Below, piece after piece: positions 33,802 to 42,260 of a DNA stretch of 64,000 bases (positions are counted from its first letter, which is position 1; each line of letters begins with the position of its first letter). The notes under the pieces were generated by a model, which ran no database searches, had not been told where the DNA came from, and saw only the letters and a list, made by a program, of their open reading frames with translations. Made by a program: the position numbers and the translations under genes. Source of the DNA: Mycolicibacterium diernhoferi (GTDB lineage: Bacteria; Actinomycetota; Actinomycetes; Mycobacteriales; Mycobacteriaceae); the NCBI RefSeq assembly GCF_019456655.1, contig NZ_CP080332.1, positions 124,001 to 188,000 of the forward strand, written 5' to 3'.

Positions 33802-34977
33802 CTAGGTCTCGTCCGCGAGCTGGTGGCGGTCCTGATGCGCGCCGGGGGCGTCGGGGTCGTCGTCCTGGTGGTCCAGCTGCTGCTGCTCGCGGCGCTGCTC
33901 GTCGGTGACCTCGGTGGCGTCCTCGGGCACCGGTGATTCCCGGCGATGCTTCTCCACCACGTCCGGGGCGACCTCGCGGGTGGCCATCCCGCCGGTTCGG
34001 CCCTGGTCGGTGGGTCCGGGCGGGGGCGTCTTGTCCGTCATGAGAAGGGAATGCCCCGGCGACGGGGTTTCCAAGCGTCGTTCCCGGTATCTGCGCGGCA
34101 CGGTCCAGTGACTCCCGAACTCGTGGTTGAAGTACTCGGGATCGAACGGACTGTCGCCGCCGGCCGGGAAGCTGGTCAACTCCCCGAAGACCACGCGATC
34201 GCCGACGCAGTACAGATCGACGCGGACGAAGTCGGTGTCGGCGCCCAAACGTTGCGCCACCGCGATCATCTCGGCCAGTTGCGGGGGTGGTTCGGGTCGC
34301 GGGTCCGCCCATGGCGGCCCGCCGCGCAGCGGCAGGTGTTCCCAATCGGGTCGGAAGAAGTCCTGGGTGCGCCGGCCGAACCTGCCGACATCGAGCTGTA
34401 CGTAGGCGCACTTTCCATGGAAGACGAAGAATTTGTAGTCGTCGGGAATCTCACCGTCGGCGTCGGTGAGCAGTTCCTCGACCAGGACACGTCGCGGCAC
34501 CTGCCCGTATACCCATTCCCGGTTGGGTCCCTGACCGTAGAGTTGCGCCACCCAGCCCTGTGCGATCCGGACGATGTCGTGGCGGCCCACATACCGGGGG
34601 CGTACGTATCGGTAGGACCAGTCACCCGGATCGTCGGGCAGCCGTGCTTCGGCGGGCGCGTGTTCGGAGACCACGATGACCGCGCCACTGCCGTGGGTCG
34701 GCTTCACCACGAACGTGTCGGGCAGGACCGCGTGGTACAGGTCCGTGGGCTCGTCCACGATCGCGTAGGCGATCGGAAGATACTGTCTCCCAACAGATGT
34801 CGCGACATAATCGCGCACCGCGGCCTTGTCGGCGAAGGTCACGACAAGGTCGCGATGGTCGCGCAACATCTTGTACCGCACCTTGTCGCGGAATGTGCGG
34901 GGATTGCGGGTGCGCCACAGGCGTACCGCACGCACCAGCCTGCTCCGTTCGCGCCAGGTGACGTGCGCGGATCCCAT
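33802..34977 (-). CDS. TupA-like ATP-grasp protein with charged C-terminal tail
   Basis: 391 residues. The first 300 fit the ATP-grasp TupA-like fold: FRDKVRYKMLRDHRDL, FADKAAVRDYV, VVKPTHGSGAVIVV (nucleotide lysine and glycine loop), RRVLVEELL, DYKFFVFHGKCAYVQLD and DFVRVDLYCVGDRVVFGELTSFPAGG with metal-binding acidic residues. Such proteins join amino acids or act in teichuronopeptide and polysaccharide modification. Residues from about 310 form a low-complexity tail rich in Asp, Glu, Gln and His that is not part of the fold. Divergent from the YbdK-type gene. Confidence 0.75.
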   Translation of the reverse strand: MGSAHVTWRERSRLVRAVRLWRTRNPRTFRDKVRYKMLRDHRDLVVTFADKAAVRDYVATSVGRQYLPIAYAIVDEPTDLYHAVLPDTFVVKPTHGSGAVIVVSEHAPAEARLPDDPGDWSYRYVRPRYVGRHDIVRIAQGWVAQLYGQGPNREWVYGQVPRRVLVEELLTDADGEIPDDYKFFVFHGKCAYVQLDVGRFGRRTQDFFRPDWEHLPLRGGPPWADPRPEPPPQLAEMIAVAQRLGADTDFVRVDLYCVGDRVVFGELTSFPAGGDSPFDPEYFNHEFGSHWTVPRRYRERRLETPSPGHSLLMTDKTPPPGPTDQGRTGGMATREVAPDVVEKHRRESPVPEDATEVTDEQRREQQQLDHQDDDPDAPGAHQDRHQLADET

Positions 34978-35077
34978 CTGGCCAGGCTACGGTGCGGGTG
35001 GGGCCCATGTTTCCGTACCGCGATAACCGGGCACTTGAGCTATCCGACCCGTTGAAAACGCACAGTTCGAGGAGACC

Positions 35078-36199
35078 ATGGCCGGCCATCCGACCTTCGG
35101 GGTCGAGGAGGAGTTTCTCCTCGTCGACCCGGACTGCGGTGATCCCGTGCCGCTCAACACCCGGGTGGCAGTCCTGGCCGAGGACTCCGGTGCCGATCTG
35201 CAGCTGGAACTGACCAGTTGCCAGGTCGAGACCGCCACCGAGGTGTCCGACAGCACCGAGGATCTGCGAGCCCAGCTCACCCGCCTGCGCAGGATCACCA
35301 GCGAGGCGGCCGAGAAGGCCGGTGCCCGCCTGCTGGCCGCCGGCCTGCCACCCACCGTGCCGCACGAGTTCCCGATCACCGACTCCGATCGCTACGGCAG
35401 GATCGCGGACCGGTTCGGGATGGTCGCGCACGAGCAGGGCATCTGTGGATGTCATGTGCATGTGGCGGTTCCCAACCGGGAGGCTGCAATCCGGGTGAGT
35501 AACCGGTTACGGCCTTGGTTGCCCCTGCTGCTGGGGCTGACCGCCAACTCCGCGATCTACCGCAACGACGACAGCGGCTACGCGAGTTTCCGGCAGGTGC
35601 TGTGGTCGCGGTGGCCCAGCGCGGGCCCGCCCCCGCACTTCGACTCCGCCGACGATTACGACGGTGCGGTGAGAAGGATGCGGGACATCGGCGCGATGCT
35701 CGACGACGGCATGGTCTATTGGGATGTCCGACCGTCGGCGAACTTTCCGACGGTCGAGGTGCGGGTGGCCGATGTACCCGCCACCGTGGCGGACACGGTG
35801 CTGCACGCCACGCTGACTCGCGCCGCGGTCATGACGGCCCTCGACGAGGAGCGGTGCGACGTCCCCGTCCCGGATGTGCGAGCACACGAATTGGCAGGCG
35901 CCTACTGGAGTTCGGCCCGCTACGGCCTCGACGGCCCGGCGGTGGATCCGTTCTCCGGCGACGGCGACGGCGACGGCAAGAGCACGGCACCGGCCGTCGA
36001 CCTGTTGCGTGCACTGATCGACAGGATCGCTCCGGCGCTGCGCACGGTCGGGGATTTCGAGTTCGTCGACGACGAACTGACCCGATTGCTCGAACGGGGC
36101 AACGGCGCCCGGCGTCAGCGCGCCGCCTGGCAGCGACGTGGCGAGGTGTCCGACGTCATCGACGCGGTGAACGAGGCGACGGTGGAAGGCTGTCGGTGA
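35078..36199 (+). CDS. YbdK-family carboxylate-amine ligase (glutamate-cysteine ligase-like, Rv0433-like)
   Basis: 373 residues. The GCS2 family is shown by FGVEEEFLLVDP at the N-terminus (acidic metal ligands), ITDSDRYGRIADRFG, CGCHVHVAVPNREAA (metal His) and YWDVRPSANFPTVEVRVAD. Family members ligate an amine to a gamma-carboxylate with ATP; E. coli YbdK has weak glutamate-cysteine ligase activity. Mycobacteria use mycothiol rather than glutathione, so its product is uncertain. Its stop overlaps a possible start of the DCC gene (TGATG), suggesting coupling. Confidence 0.87.
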   Translation: MAGHPTFGVEEEFLLVDPDCGDPVPLNTRVAVLAEDSGADLQLELTSCQVETATEVSDSTEDLRAQLTRLRRITSEAAEKAGARLLAAGLPPTVPHEFPITDSDRYGRIADRFGMVAHEQGICGCHVHVAVPNREAAIRVSNRLRPWLPLLLGLTANSAIYRNDDSGYASFRQVLWSRWPSAGPPPHFDSADDYDGAVRRMRDIGAMLDDGMVYWDVRPSANFPTVEVRVADVPATVADTVLHATLTRAAVMTALDEERCDVPVPDVRAHELAGAYWSSARYGLDGPAVDPFSGDGDGDGKSTAPAVDLLRALIDRIAPALRTVGDFEFVDDELTRLLERGNGARRQRAAWQRRGEVSDVIDAVNEATVEGCR

Positions 36200-36213
36200 T
36201 GAGGGGAGGGCAG

Positions 36214-36648
36214 ATGAACGGGACTGCGCGCGCGCCGATCCTGTTGTACGACGGGGTGTGTGGGGTCTGCAACGGCGCCATCCGCGCCATTCTGCGGTTC
36301 GACCACCGGGGCACGCTGCGATTCGCCGCCCTGGACAGCGACGTCGCGCGCGACATCATCGCGCGGCATCCGCACCTGGAAGGACTGGATTCGGTTGTGT
36401 TCGTGCGCAATCCGAATCAGCCCGATGAGGCCGTCAGCACCGAAACCGCCGCACTGCTGGAGGTGGCCGACTATCTGGGCGGTTACTGGAAACTGGCCCG
36501 GGCGGCGCGGGTGGTACCCGGCTTCATCCGGGACAGGCTCTACGCCGCCTTCGCCGCGGTGCGCTACCACGTCGGAGGTAAGTACGACGCGTGCCCGATC
36601 CCCGCTCCGGAGGTGCGCAGCCGCTTCCTGGACGCCAGCTACGGCTGA
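36214..36648 (+). CDS. DCC-family (DUF393) thiol-disulfide oxidoreductase-like protein
   Basis: 144 residues. The family motif Asp-x-x-Cys-x-x-Cys is present as LLYDGVCGVCNGAIRAIL, followed by LRFAALDS and GKYDACPIP. An ATG at 36199 overlaps the upstream stop, but GAGGGGAGGG just before 36214 favours the later start. DCC proteins have a thioredoxin-like motif and are predicted redox proteins. It likely shares a transcript with the YbdK-type ligase, which handles amino-acid thiols in the family; that link is inference. Confidence 0.85.
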   Translation: MNGTARAPILLYDGVCGVCNGAIRAILRFDHRGTLRFAALDSDVARDIIARHPHLEGLDSVVFVRNPNQPDEAVSTETAALLEVADYLGGYWKLARAARVVPGFIRDRLYAAFAAVRYHVGGKYDACPIPAPEVRSRFLDASYG

Positions 36649-36716
36649 GCCGGAATCAAACACATGGTCGCCTCTGTTACACCTGGCAGGACTAGGAACG
36701 GGAAGAGGCGAGATCG

Positions 36717-36932
36717 ATGAAGAAGATCGGCTTGGTGGGCGGGATCGTCGGAGCGTTGTCGGCAGCCGTGATCGGCTTCGCGGGACAGGCACAGGCCGCG
36801 GTCGGTGTGCCCGATGTCATCGCGTTGAGCCCCGGTTCCGGTGTCTATGACAACGACAGCAACTACCCCTGGCGCGATCAGCTCTTCCCCCGGGTCAAGG
36901 TGCCCCAGGTGGACACCTCGGTACGCAACTAG
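36717..36932 (+). CDS. Small secreted protein, function unknown
   Basis: 71 residues. Signal peptide MKKIGLVGGIVGALSAAVIGF with a cleavage site near GQAQAAV (about residue 28) leaves a 43-residue peptide rich in Asp, Pro and Val (YDNDSNYPWRDQLFPRVKV). No cysteines, no recognised domain. GGGAAGAGG precedes the start. A 17-bp terminator hairpin follows the stop. Confidence 0.65.
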   Translation: MKKIGLVGGIVGALSAAVIGFAGQAQAAVGVPDVIALSPGSGVYDNDSNYPWRDQLFPRVKVPQVDTSVRN

Positions 36933-36947
36933 CACGCGCCCAGACAC

Positions 36948-36998
36948 ACGACAGCGGTCGCAGCCGAACCACTCGGGTTCTGCTGCGACCGCTGTCGT
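36948..36998. terminator. Bidirectional hairpin between convergent secreted-protein genes
   Basis: Perfect 17-bp arms (36948-36964 and 36982-36998) enclose a second small stem GAACC/GGTTC. It sits 15 bp after one stop and 17 bp before the other, between genes facing each other, and would stop transcription from both sides. There is no U-tract. Confidence 0.8.
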
Positions 36999-37015
36999 AT
37001 GAGCGGTTCTACCGG

Positions 37016-37276
37016 CTACAGAATGCCGATGCCGCCATAACCTCCGTAGCCCCAGGGCCACATGCCCCACTGGGTCTCCCCGAGCATGCCCGGGGAGCTG
37101 GTGATCTGGGCATTACCCGGGCTCTGGCACACGGTGCTGGTGCCGGAGACGATATTGCCGGCGTTCGTGCACTGGGTCTGGACAGGACTGGCCGAAGCCA
37201 GCGGTGCGGCGATGATCGCCCCGGCGGCACCCGCGGCGGCGAGTAGTGCGGCGGCGGTCCAACGTGACTTGATCAC
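37016..37276 (-). CDS. Small secreted protein with Gly/Trp/Tyr-rich C-terminus
   Basis: 86 residues from GTG, with AAAAGGG about 8 nt upstream. Signal peptide VIKSRWTAAALLAAAGAAG with cleavage near LASASPV. The mature part has a cysteine pair (TQCTNAGNIVSGTSTVCQSPGN), likely a disulfide, and ends in GMWPWGYGGYGGIGIL. Similar small mycobacterial secreted proteins exist without function. It is 52 bp downstream of the hemophore-related gene on the same strand. Confidence 0.65.
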   Translation of the reverse strand: MIKSRWTAAALLAAAGAAGAIIAAPLASASPVQTQCTNAGNIVSGTSTVCQSPGNAQITSSPGMLGETQWGMWPWGYGGYGGIGIL

Positions 37277-37328
37277 TGGAATCCCTTTTCTCGAATGGGT
37301 GAAGCGTTTCGGTTGGTTACCGCTGGGC

Positions 37329-37712
37329 TCAGAGGATGTCGACGTCGCCGTCGCTGTCGACATCGCCGCAGCGAATCCGGGAATCCTGCAACGGCTTCCG
37401 GATGTTCTTCAGCTCGGCGCCGATCTGCGGGTTGGCGGTGAAGTACTCGTCGACCTTGGCCTGGATCTCGTCGTGCGGCAGACCGTGCAGGCTGGTGAAG
37501 AAGGTGTTGACCTCGGGGTGGGTGAACAGGTAGGCCGACGTGGAGGCGGAGACACCGGAGGCCACCCCGGCCAGATCGGCGGCCGTGCAGTTCGGCGGCG
37601 GCGGCGGCACGGGCTCGGCGAACGCGGTGGGGACGGCGGCGAACAGCGTCGCGCCGGTGAATGCGCCGGCTCCCAGGATTCCGGCGACCGTGCGGCGGAC
37701 ATTGAGCGACAT
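37329..37712 (-). CDS. Hemophore-related secreted protein (second copy)
   Basis: 127 residues from an ATG with AAGGAG 8 nt upstream; longer in-frame starts are rejected. Signal peptide to about AFAEP, then a Pro-rich stretch and a helical domain framed by two cysteines (PNCTAADL and SRIRCGDV), with FTHPEVNTFFTSLHG and FTANPQIGAELKNIRKPLQD. This matches the Rv0203-type hemophore family and is distantly related to the protein at 11999-12397. An Asp-rich tail DVDSDGDVDIL resembles a dockerin/calcium-like turn. Heme binding not shown. Confidence 0.78.
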   Translation of the reverse strand: MSLNVRRTVAGILGAGAFTGATLFAAVPTAFAEPVPPPPPNCTAADLAGVASGVSASTSAYLFTHPEVNTFFTSLHGLPHDEIQAKVDEYFTANPQIGAELKNIRKPLQDSRIRCGDVDSDGDVDIL

Positions 37713-38092
37713 TGAGCGGCTCCTTTTGTGGTCAGTCATCGGGACGGTGCCCGACATTTTTCAGGTCACCGGGAGTGGTGGTCCTGACCTGCAGAGCTAA
37801 CCAGATTCTACGTGCAGTTTCTCGGCTTGGGCACAGACTGCTGAGTACCGCGCTCAGAAACGGACGGATCCCCGCGAACCGTCGGCAGACCCGAGATGGA
37901 TGTGACCCATGAGATCAGTGGGTTTTCGGTCCCCGTGGCGAACGGACAATGTTGACGCTTGTGTATATTTGCCGATGTCAAATCGAAATCCTCTTTAGGA
38001 GGGACAACGGGGTCCGGAGCGATAGCTCGCAACGTGCGTAAGCAAGTAAATGGCGAATATCGCTACGGCGGGAGCGTAATTACCTCTAGAGT

Positions 38093-38107
38093 CTCGGCGT
38101 GGCCGAG
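38093..38107 (+). promoter_or_regulatory. Leader hairpin 1 of the surface-protein gene
   Basis: CTCGGC-GTG-GCCGAG, a perfect 6-bp stem with a 3-nt loop, about 90 nt before the start codon. Confidence 0.45.
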
Positions 38108-38122
38108 CAGCGGAATACCACT

Positions 38123-38146
38123 GTGGACGGAGGGGAGACCGTCCAC
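38123..38146 (+). promoter_or_regulatory. Leader hairpin 2 of the surface-protein gene
   Basis: GTGGACGG, 8-nt purine loop AGGGGAGA, CCGTCCAC: a perfect 8-bp stem whose loop is a purine-rich, SD-like sequence, 50 nt before the start. Could influence translation or mRNA stability. Confidence 0.45.
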
Positions 38147-38196
38147 GGCCGGATGAGCCAATTCGGGGGCACCGACAGATTCATGGAGTCATCACT

Positions 38197-41022
38197 ATGT
38201 GTGCAGCCCCCGCCCGGCACCGTGCCTACGGCCCCAACGAGCAATTCTGGATGGCCAAGGAGCTCCTGACACCGGGTGAGGGCGGCGGGGTGGCGCGGCA
38301 CGCTCGCGCGTCGTCCTCGGCGCTCTCACTGCACATCGGCCGGGTCGGCGCACTGGCGGTTTCGCTGGGTGTCGGCTTCGCGATCGCGGACTCCGCGCAG
38401 CCGGCCTACGCCGACACCGGGGTGGGTGCGAGCAATGAGTCGGCGTCCTCGTCGGATACGGGCTCGTCGACCACCGAGTCCCGCCCGGCGGATCGCAAGC
38501 GCGGGCCGAGGACCGCGACGAAGCCGACCGCCGCCGCCGATGACGAGTCCGACGACGAGTCCGACGACGCCACGGAACTGACCCCGCCGGATGGGCCCAC
38601 GGACCCGGACGAGACCGAGCCGGACGAGACCGAGCCCGCCGAGAGCGAGCCGGTCGACACCGCCGAGCCGGACGACACCACACCGGATACCGGCGAGGCG
38701 CCGACCGAGGCTGTCATCGGAGACACCGGCGCCGTCAAGAACAGGAAAGCGCGCGCCTACGCCCACGCGGTCGAGCCGATGCAGGTGGAGAAGGCCGTCA
38801 CCGCCGTCGTGCAGGCGTCCCCGGAGCCCGAAGCCGAATCGGCCCCGCAGGTGGACACCGACGGCCAGGGCGCACCCAGCACGCCGCCGGTGACCACCGA
38901 AGTGGCTCCGGCACCGGCAATTCAGGACACCCAGACGACCGTCGGCGCCGTCACGCCCAAGATGACCGCCGCGAGCTCGACGCTCGGCACCAGGACCGCG
39001 ACGACCAACCCCTTGGACCTCCTGGTCAACACCATGATGGCGTGGGTCGCGCGCCAGATCAGTCACACCTTCGTCAACAGGACGCCGATCGCGGGTCCGA
39101 TCGTCTACGAGCAGAATCTGCTCGGCCAGGTCTACATCGATCTGAACGCCACGGACCCCAACGGTGACGTGCTGACCTACGACATCATCCAGCCGGAACA
39201 CGGTTGGGTGTACCGGGATCTGATCAGCGGCAAATTCGTCTACACGCCGTGGGCACTGGTCAGCGGCCAGCCCCTGGTGGACAGCTTCAAGATCGTCATC
39301 CGCGATGACTCCGAGCATCTGCCCGGCGTCCTCGGTCAGATCCAGGCCGTGGTGGAGAAGGTGACGCGCTTCCTCGGCATCGCCCAGGCGGACAACCTCA
39401 CCGTGACCATCCCGGTCAATGTCGACCCGGTTGTGCAGATGCCGCCGCTGGTGACGCCCATCGTGGGTGGCGGCTACCAGCTCGGCAAGGATCCCGCCCC
39501 CATCGTCTCCACGGTCGACATCGTCGACGGCGACACCCTGGGACTGAAGCGGGTGGTCATCAAGATCGCCACGCTGGCCCAGGTCGGAGACGCGTTGTCC
39601 TACAACGCCCCGTCCGGCAGCCCCATCGTCGGCTCCTGGGACGCGGACACGTTGACGCTCACGTTGGCCGGCATCGGAACCCTGGCCGAATACGAACAGG
39701 CGATCAAGGCGGTGAACTTCGCGGCCACCCAGGGTGCGGGCCTGGTCCGTGGCATCACCATCTCGGCCACCGACCAGGACGATGTGGACAACATCGCGCC
39801 CGGCTTCGTCACCGTCGCGGTGTGGCCGGCCACGAAGCTGCCGCCGTTGGTCACCCCGATCGCCGGGGGTGGGTTCACCCTGGGCGGCAACCCCGCCAGG
39901 ATCGTCTCGGCGATCGATATCGTCGACGCGGATTCGGGCCGGTTGTCGAAGGTGACGCTGCGCATCGAGACGCTGGCACAGTCCGGGGACACCCTGAATT
40001 ACGCTGCACTGCAGGGCAATCCGATCATCGGCACGTGGGATGCGGCCACCCGCACGCTCACGCTGTCCGGGGACGCCACGCTGGCACAGTACGAAGAAGC
40101 CATCAAGGCGGTGACCTTCGCGGCCACCCAGGGCGCGGGATTGGTGCGTGGGATCGCCATCTCGGCCACCGACGAGGACGGTGTGGACAACATCGGGCCC
40201 GGGTTCGTGACCGTCGGTGTCGGGGCCGCGCCCACCTTGCCGCCGTTGGTCACCCCGGTCGCCGCGGGTGGGTTCACCCTGGGCGGTAACCCGGCCAAGA
40301 TCGTGTCGGCGGTCGATATCGTCGACGCTGATTCGGGCCGGCTGTCCAAGGTGACGGTGAAGATCTCCACCCTGGCGCAGGCCGGTGATGTGCTGAATTA
40401 TGTTGCACCGAACGGCAACCCGGTCGTCGGCGTGTGGGATGCGACCGAGCGGACGCTGACGCTGTCGGGTCTGGGCACGTTGGCGCAGTACGAGGAGGCC
40501 CTCAAGGCGGTGACCTTCTCGGCCACCCAGGGTGCGGCGCTGGTGCGCGGACTGTCGATCTCGGCCACCGACGAGCACGGCGTGCCGAACATCACGGCCG
40601 GGTTCGTCACCGTGGCGGTGTCCTCGCCGACGCGCTACGTGCCGCTGGTGACGCCCGTCGGCGGGCGGTCCTACACGATCGGGGAGTCACCGACGAAGCC
40701 GGTGGCCGGAGTCGACATCGTCGACGCCGATTCCAGCCATCTGCAGCGGGTCACCATGCGGGTCACGAACTTCGGCAAGGCCGGGGACACGCTGACGTTC
40801 GCCGGGCTGCCCGACAATCCGATCACGGCGACCTACGACGCCGACAGCCGGACCCTGACGCTGTCCGGGATCGCGACCAAGCAGCAGTACGAGGATGCGT
40901 TGAAGGCCGTCACCTTCACCGCCACCCAGGGCGGCTGGACCACCCGGACGATCACCATCGTCGCCACCGACACCGATGGCGTGAACAGCTCGACAGCGTC
41001 GCTGCCCCTGTTGGTGTGGTGA
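38197..41022 (+). CDS. Large secreted repeat protein with four 133-residue cadherin-like repeats
   Basis: 941 residues. An unusually long N-terminal segment with a hydrophobic core (VGALAVSLGVGFAIADSAQPAYA, about 50-72) looks like an extended signal peptide. Residues 75-270 are acidic and Pro/Thr-rich (DDESDDESDD, DETEPDETEP), a surface stalk. A cadherin-like segment at about 300-400 (PNGDVLTYDI) is followed by four tandem repeats beginning at residues 416, 549, 682 and 815, each exactly 133 residues, with IVDADSGRLSKVT, GDTLNY, TRTLTLSG and AISATDEDGVDN. The acidic DADS and DEDG loops could bind calcium. It lacks a visible anchor; an adhesin or surface role is inferred. Confidence 0.8.
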   Translation: MCAAPARHRAYGPNEQFWMAKELLTPGEGGGVARHARASSSALSLHIGRVGALAVSLGVGFAIADSAQPAYADTGVGASNESASSSDTGSSTTESRPADRKRGPRTATKPTAAADDESDDESDDATELTPPDGPTDPDETEPDETEPAESEPVDTAEPDDTTPDTGEAPTEAVIGDTGAVKNRKARAYAHAVEPMQVEKAVTAVVQASPEPEAESAPQVDTDGQGAPSTPPVTTEVAPAPAIQDTQTTVGAVTPKMTAASSTLGTRTATTNPLDLLVNTMMAWVARQISHTFVNRTPIAGPIVYEQNLLGQVYIDLNATDPNGDVLTYDIIQPEHGWVYRDLISGKFVYTPWALVSGQPLVDSFKIVIRDDSEHLPGVLGQIQAVVEKVTRFLGIAQADNLTVTIPVNVDPVVQMPPLVTPIVGGGYQLGKDPAPIVSTVDIVDGDTLGLKRVVIKIATLAQVGDALSYNAPSGSPIVGSWDADTLTLTLAGIGTLAEYEQAIKAVNFAATQGAGLVRGITISATDQDDVDNIAPGFVTVAVWPATKLPPLVTPIAGGGFTLGGNPARIVSAIDIVDADSGRLSKVTLRIETLAQSGDTLNYAALQGNPIIGTWDAATRTLTLSGDATLAQYEEAIKAVTFAATQGAGLVRGIAISATDEDGVDNIGPGFVTVGVGAAPTLPPLVTPVAAGGFTLGGNPAKIVSAVDIVDADSGRLSKVTVKISTLAQAGDVLNYVAPNGNPVVGVWDATERTLTLSGLGTLAQYEEALKAVTFSATQGAALVRGLSISATDEHGVPNITAGFVTVAVSSPTRYVPLVTPVGGRSYTIGESPTKPVAGVDIVDADSSHLQRVTMRVTNFGKAGDTLTFAGLPDNPITATYDADSRTLTLSGIATKQQYEDALKAVTFTATQGGWTTRTITIVATDTDGVNSSTASLPLLVW
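39442..41019 (+). repeat. Four tandem 399-bp coding repeats
   Basis: Units begin at 39442, 39841, 40240 and 40639 and keep an exact 399-bp period, the last slightly shorter. Units 2 and 3 are the most alike at DNA level; units 1 and 4 have diverged. The pattern indicates stepwise duplication with selection on unit length. Confidence 0.85.
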
Positions 41023-41031
41023 GCGGCGCGC

Positions 41032-42060
41032 TCAGCTGAACCGGACGTTCAGGGTCGCCAGACCGAAGATCTTGCGACCCCCGGACTTCGCGCCGACCAG
41101 GACGACGCCGCTGCGGCTCTCGGGATCGAGTGACTTGATCTTGCCGGTGTACTCGATCTCGGTCCCGGTGGCCGGCACGATCGCCGGCTGCGACAGCCGC
41201 ACCGCGTAGCGGGTCACCGAGCCCGGGTCACCGGTCCACGAGGTGCCGTAGCTGGCGCCCAGGCCCATGGTGAGCATGCCGTGGGCGAGGACGTCCTCCT
41301 GGCCCGCGAGCTTGGCGACGTTCTCGTCCCAGTGCAGCGGGTTGGCATCGCCGGACACGCCGGCATAGTTGACCAGATCACCGCGGGACAACCGGGTGAT
41401 TTGCACCGGCAGTTCATCGCCGGCCTGCACGTCATCGAAGGACGGCGTTGCCGGGGTCCGGGTGAGACCCGACTGGGCGATGCGCCGCTCGCCCTCTGGG
41501 CGCACGGCCTTCTCATAGGTGACGCCGGAGAGGTCGGTGCCGAGCATGTTGATGCCGTGCATGATCACGTTCGCCACAGCGGGCCGGATGGCGGGGTCGA
41601 CCTCGTCGGAGCCGACGCCGACGACGGTGGTGTGCAGGGTGTGCACGACCTCCCCGGCGGTGTCGGTGAAGGTGTTGGTCACGGTGATCAGGTCGCGGCC
41701 GGCGATCCGGCGCACCGAGGTCAGTTCGACGTCGATGGTCAGCTCATCGCCCTCGACGATGGGGCGGTGCTGTTCGAAGACCTCTTCGGTCTGCAGGTAC
41801 ATGTCATAACCGACGACGACCTGCTCGAACATCTTCTGGTTGCAGGCCATGGCCGGCGCCGAGGTGAAGGTCAGCGGGGCCACCAGACCCGAGTACCCGA
41901 GCTTCTGCGCCGCGGCGACATCCCAGTGTGCGGGGTGGTAGTCCTGCACGGCGCGAGCGAATTCGCGTACCTTCTCGCGCCCGACCAGGTAGGTGTCGTC
42001 CATCTGGTAGTAGTGCCCGACGCGGTCTTCGAGTGGCGTCGTTCCTGCTGCTGCGGTCAT
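41032..42060 (-). CDS. Fused HadA/HadB-type (3R)-hydroxyacyl-ACP dehydratase
   Basis: 342 residues, two hotdog domains. The N-terminal half resembles the MaoC/FAS1_DH N-domain (VREFARAVQDYHPAHWDV, GLVAPLTFTSAP). The C-terminal half contains the hydratase-2 active site as NYAGVSGDANPLHWDENVAKLAG, with Asp and His correctly spaced, and HGMLTMGLG. This arrangement matches the HadA plus HadB subunits of the mycolic-acid FAS-II dehydratase joined in one chain. It likely dehydrates or hydrates medium or long acyl thioesters. The start is the ATG at 42060; a TTG four codons earlier is less likely. Confidence 0.85.
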   Translation of the reverse strand: MTAAAGTTPLEDRVGHYYQMDDTYLVGREKVREFARAVQDYHPAHWDVAAAQKLGYSGLVAPLTFTSAPAMACNQKMFEQVVVGYDMYLQTEEVFEQHRPIVEGDELTIDVELTSVRRIAGRDLITVTNTFTDTAGEVVHTLHTTVVGVGSDEVDPAIRPAVANVIMHGINMLGTDLSGVTYEKAVRPEGERRIAQSGLTRTPATPSFDDVQAGDELPVQITRLSRGDLVNYAGVSGDANPLHWDENVAKLAGQEDVLAHGMLTMGLGASYGTSWTGDPGSVTRYAVRLSQPAIVPATGTEIEYTGKIKSLDPESRSGVVLVGAKSGGRKIFGLATLNVRFS

Positions 42061-42260
42061 GGCTGTGCCCAACTCTTCTGTCTGCTTGTCTCGCTGAGGC
42101 TGATACAGCAGGTTAACGCGCAGGGCTGCGCAGCAAAAACCGCGCGGCAGGGCGACATCGCCGGGCGCGGCGTGCGGGCCGCCGTGTCGGCGGTCCTGGC
42201 GGAGTAGGGACAGCCCTACCCTGAAGACGCGGGCGGGCGGGATGGGGGTGGAGCGCAGCG

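Larger units (their letters stand above)
37713..38196. other. 484-bp intergenic region with structured leader
   Basis: No credible gene; possible short minus-strand reading (37808-38032) has no ribosome-binding site or homology I recognise. The 110 bp before the surface-protein gene carry two perfect hairpins (38093-38107 and 38123-38146), and around 38012-38067 are two short repeats of the type GCGATAGCTCGC and GCGAATATCGC. This suggests a long structured 5' untranslated region. I could not match it to a known riboswitch. Confidence 0.5.

Noticed and set aside
37808..38032. Possible minus-strand small gene in the intergenic region
   Set aside because: No ribosome-binding site, no domain, and it lies antisense to the structured leader of the surface-protein gene.
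38326..40578. Long antisense frame across the repeat protein
   Set aside because: Low-complexity Gly/Arg/Asp composition and mirrored repeats show it is only the complement of the sense coding repeats.
39442..41019. Periodic repeats as a possible CRISPR-like array
   Set aside because: The 399-bp period is in frame and encodes protein repeats; units are far too long and there are no spacers.
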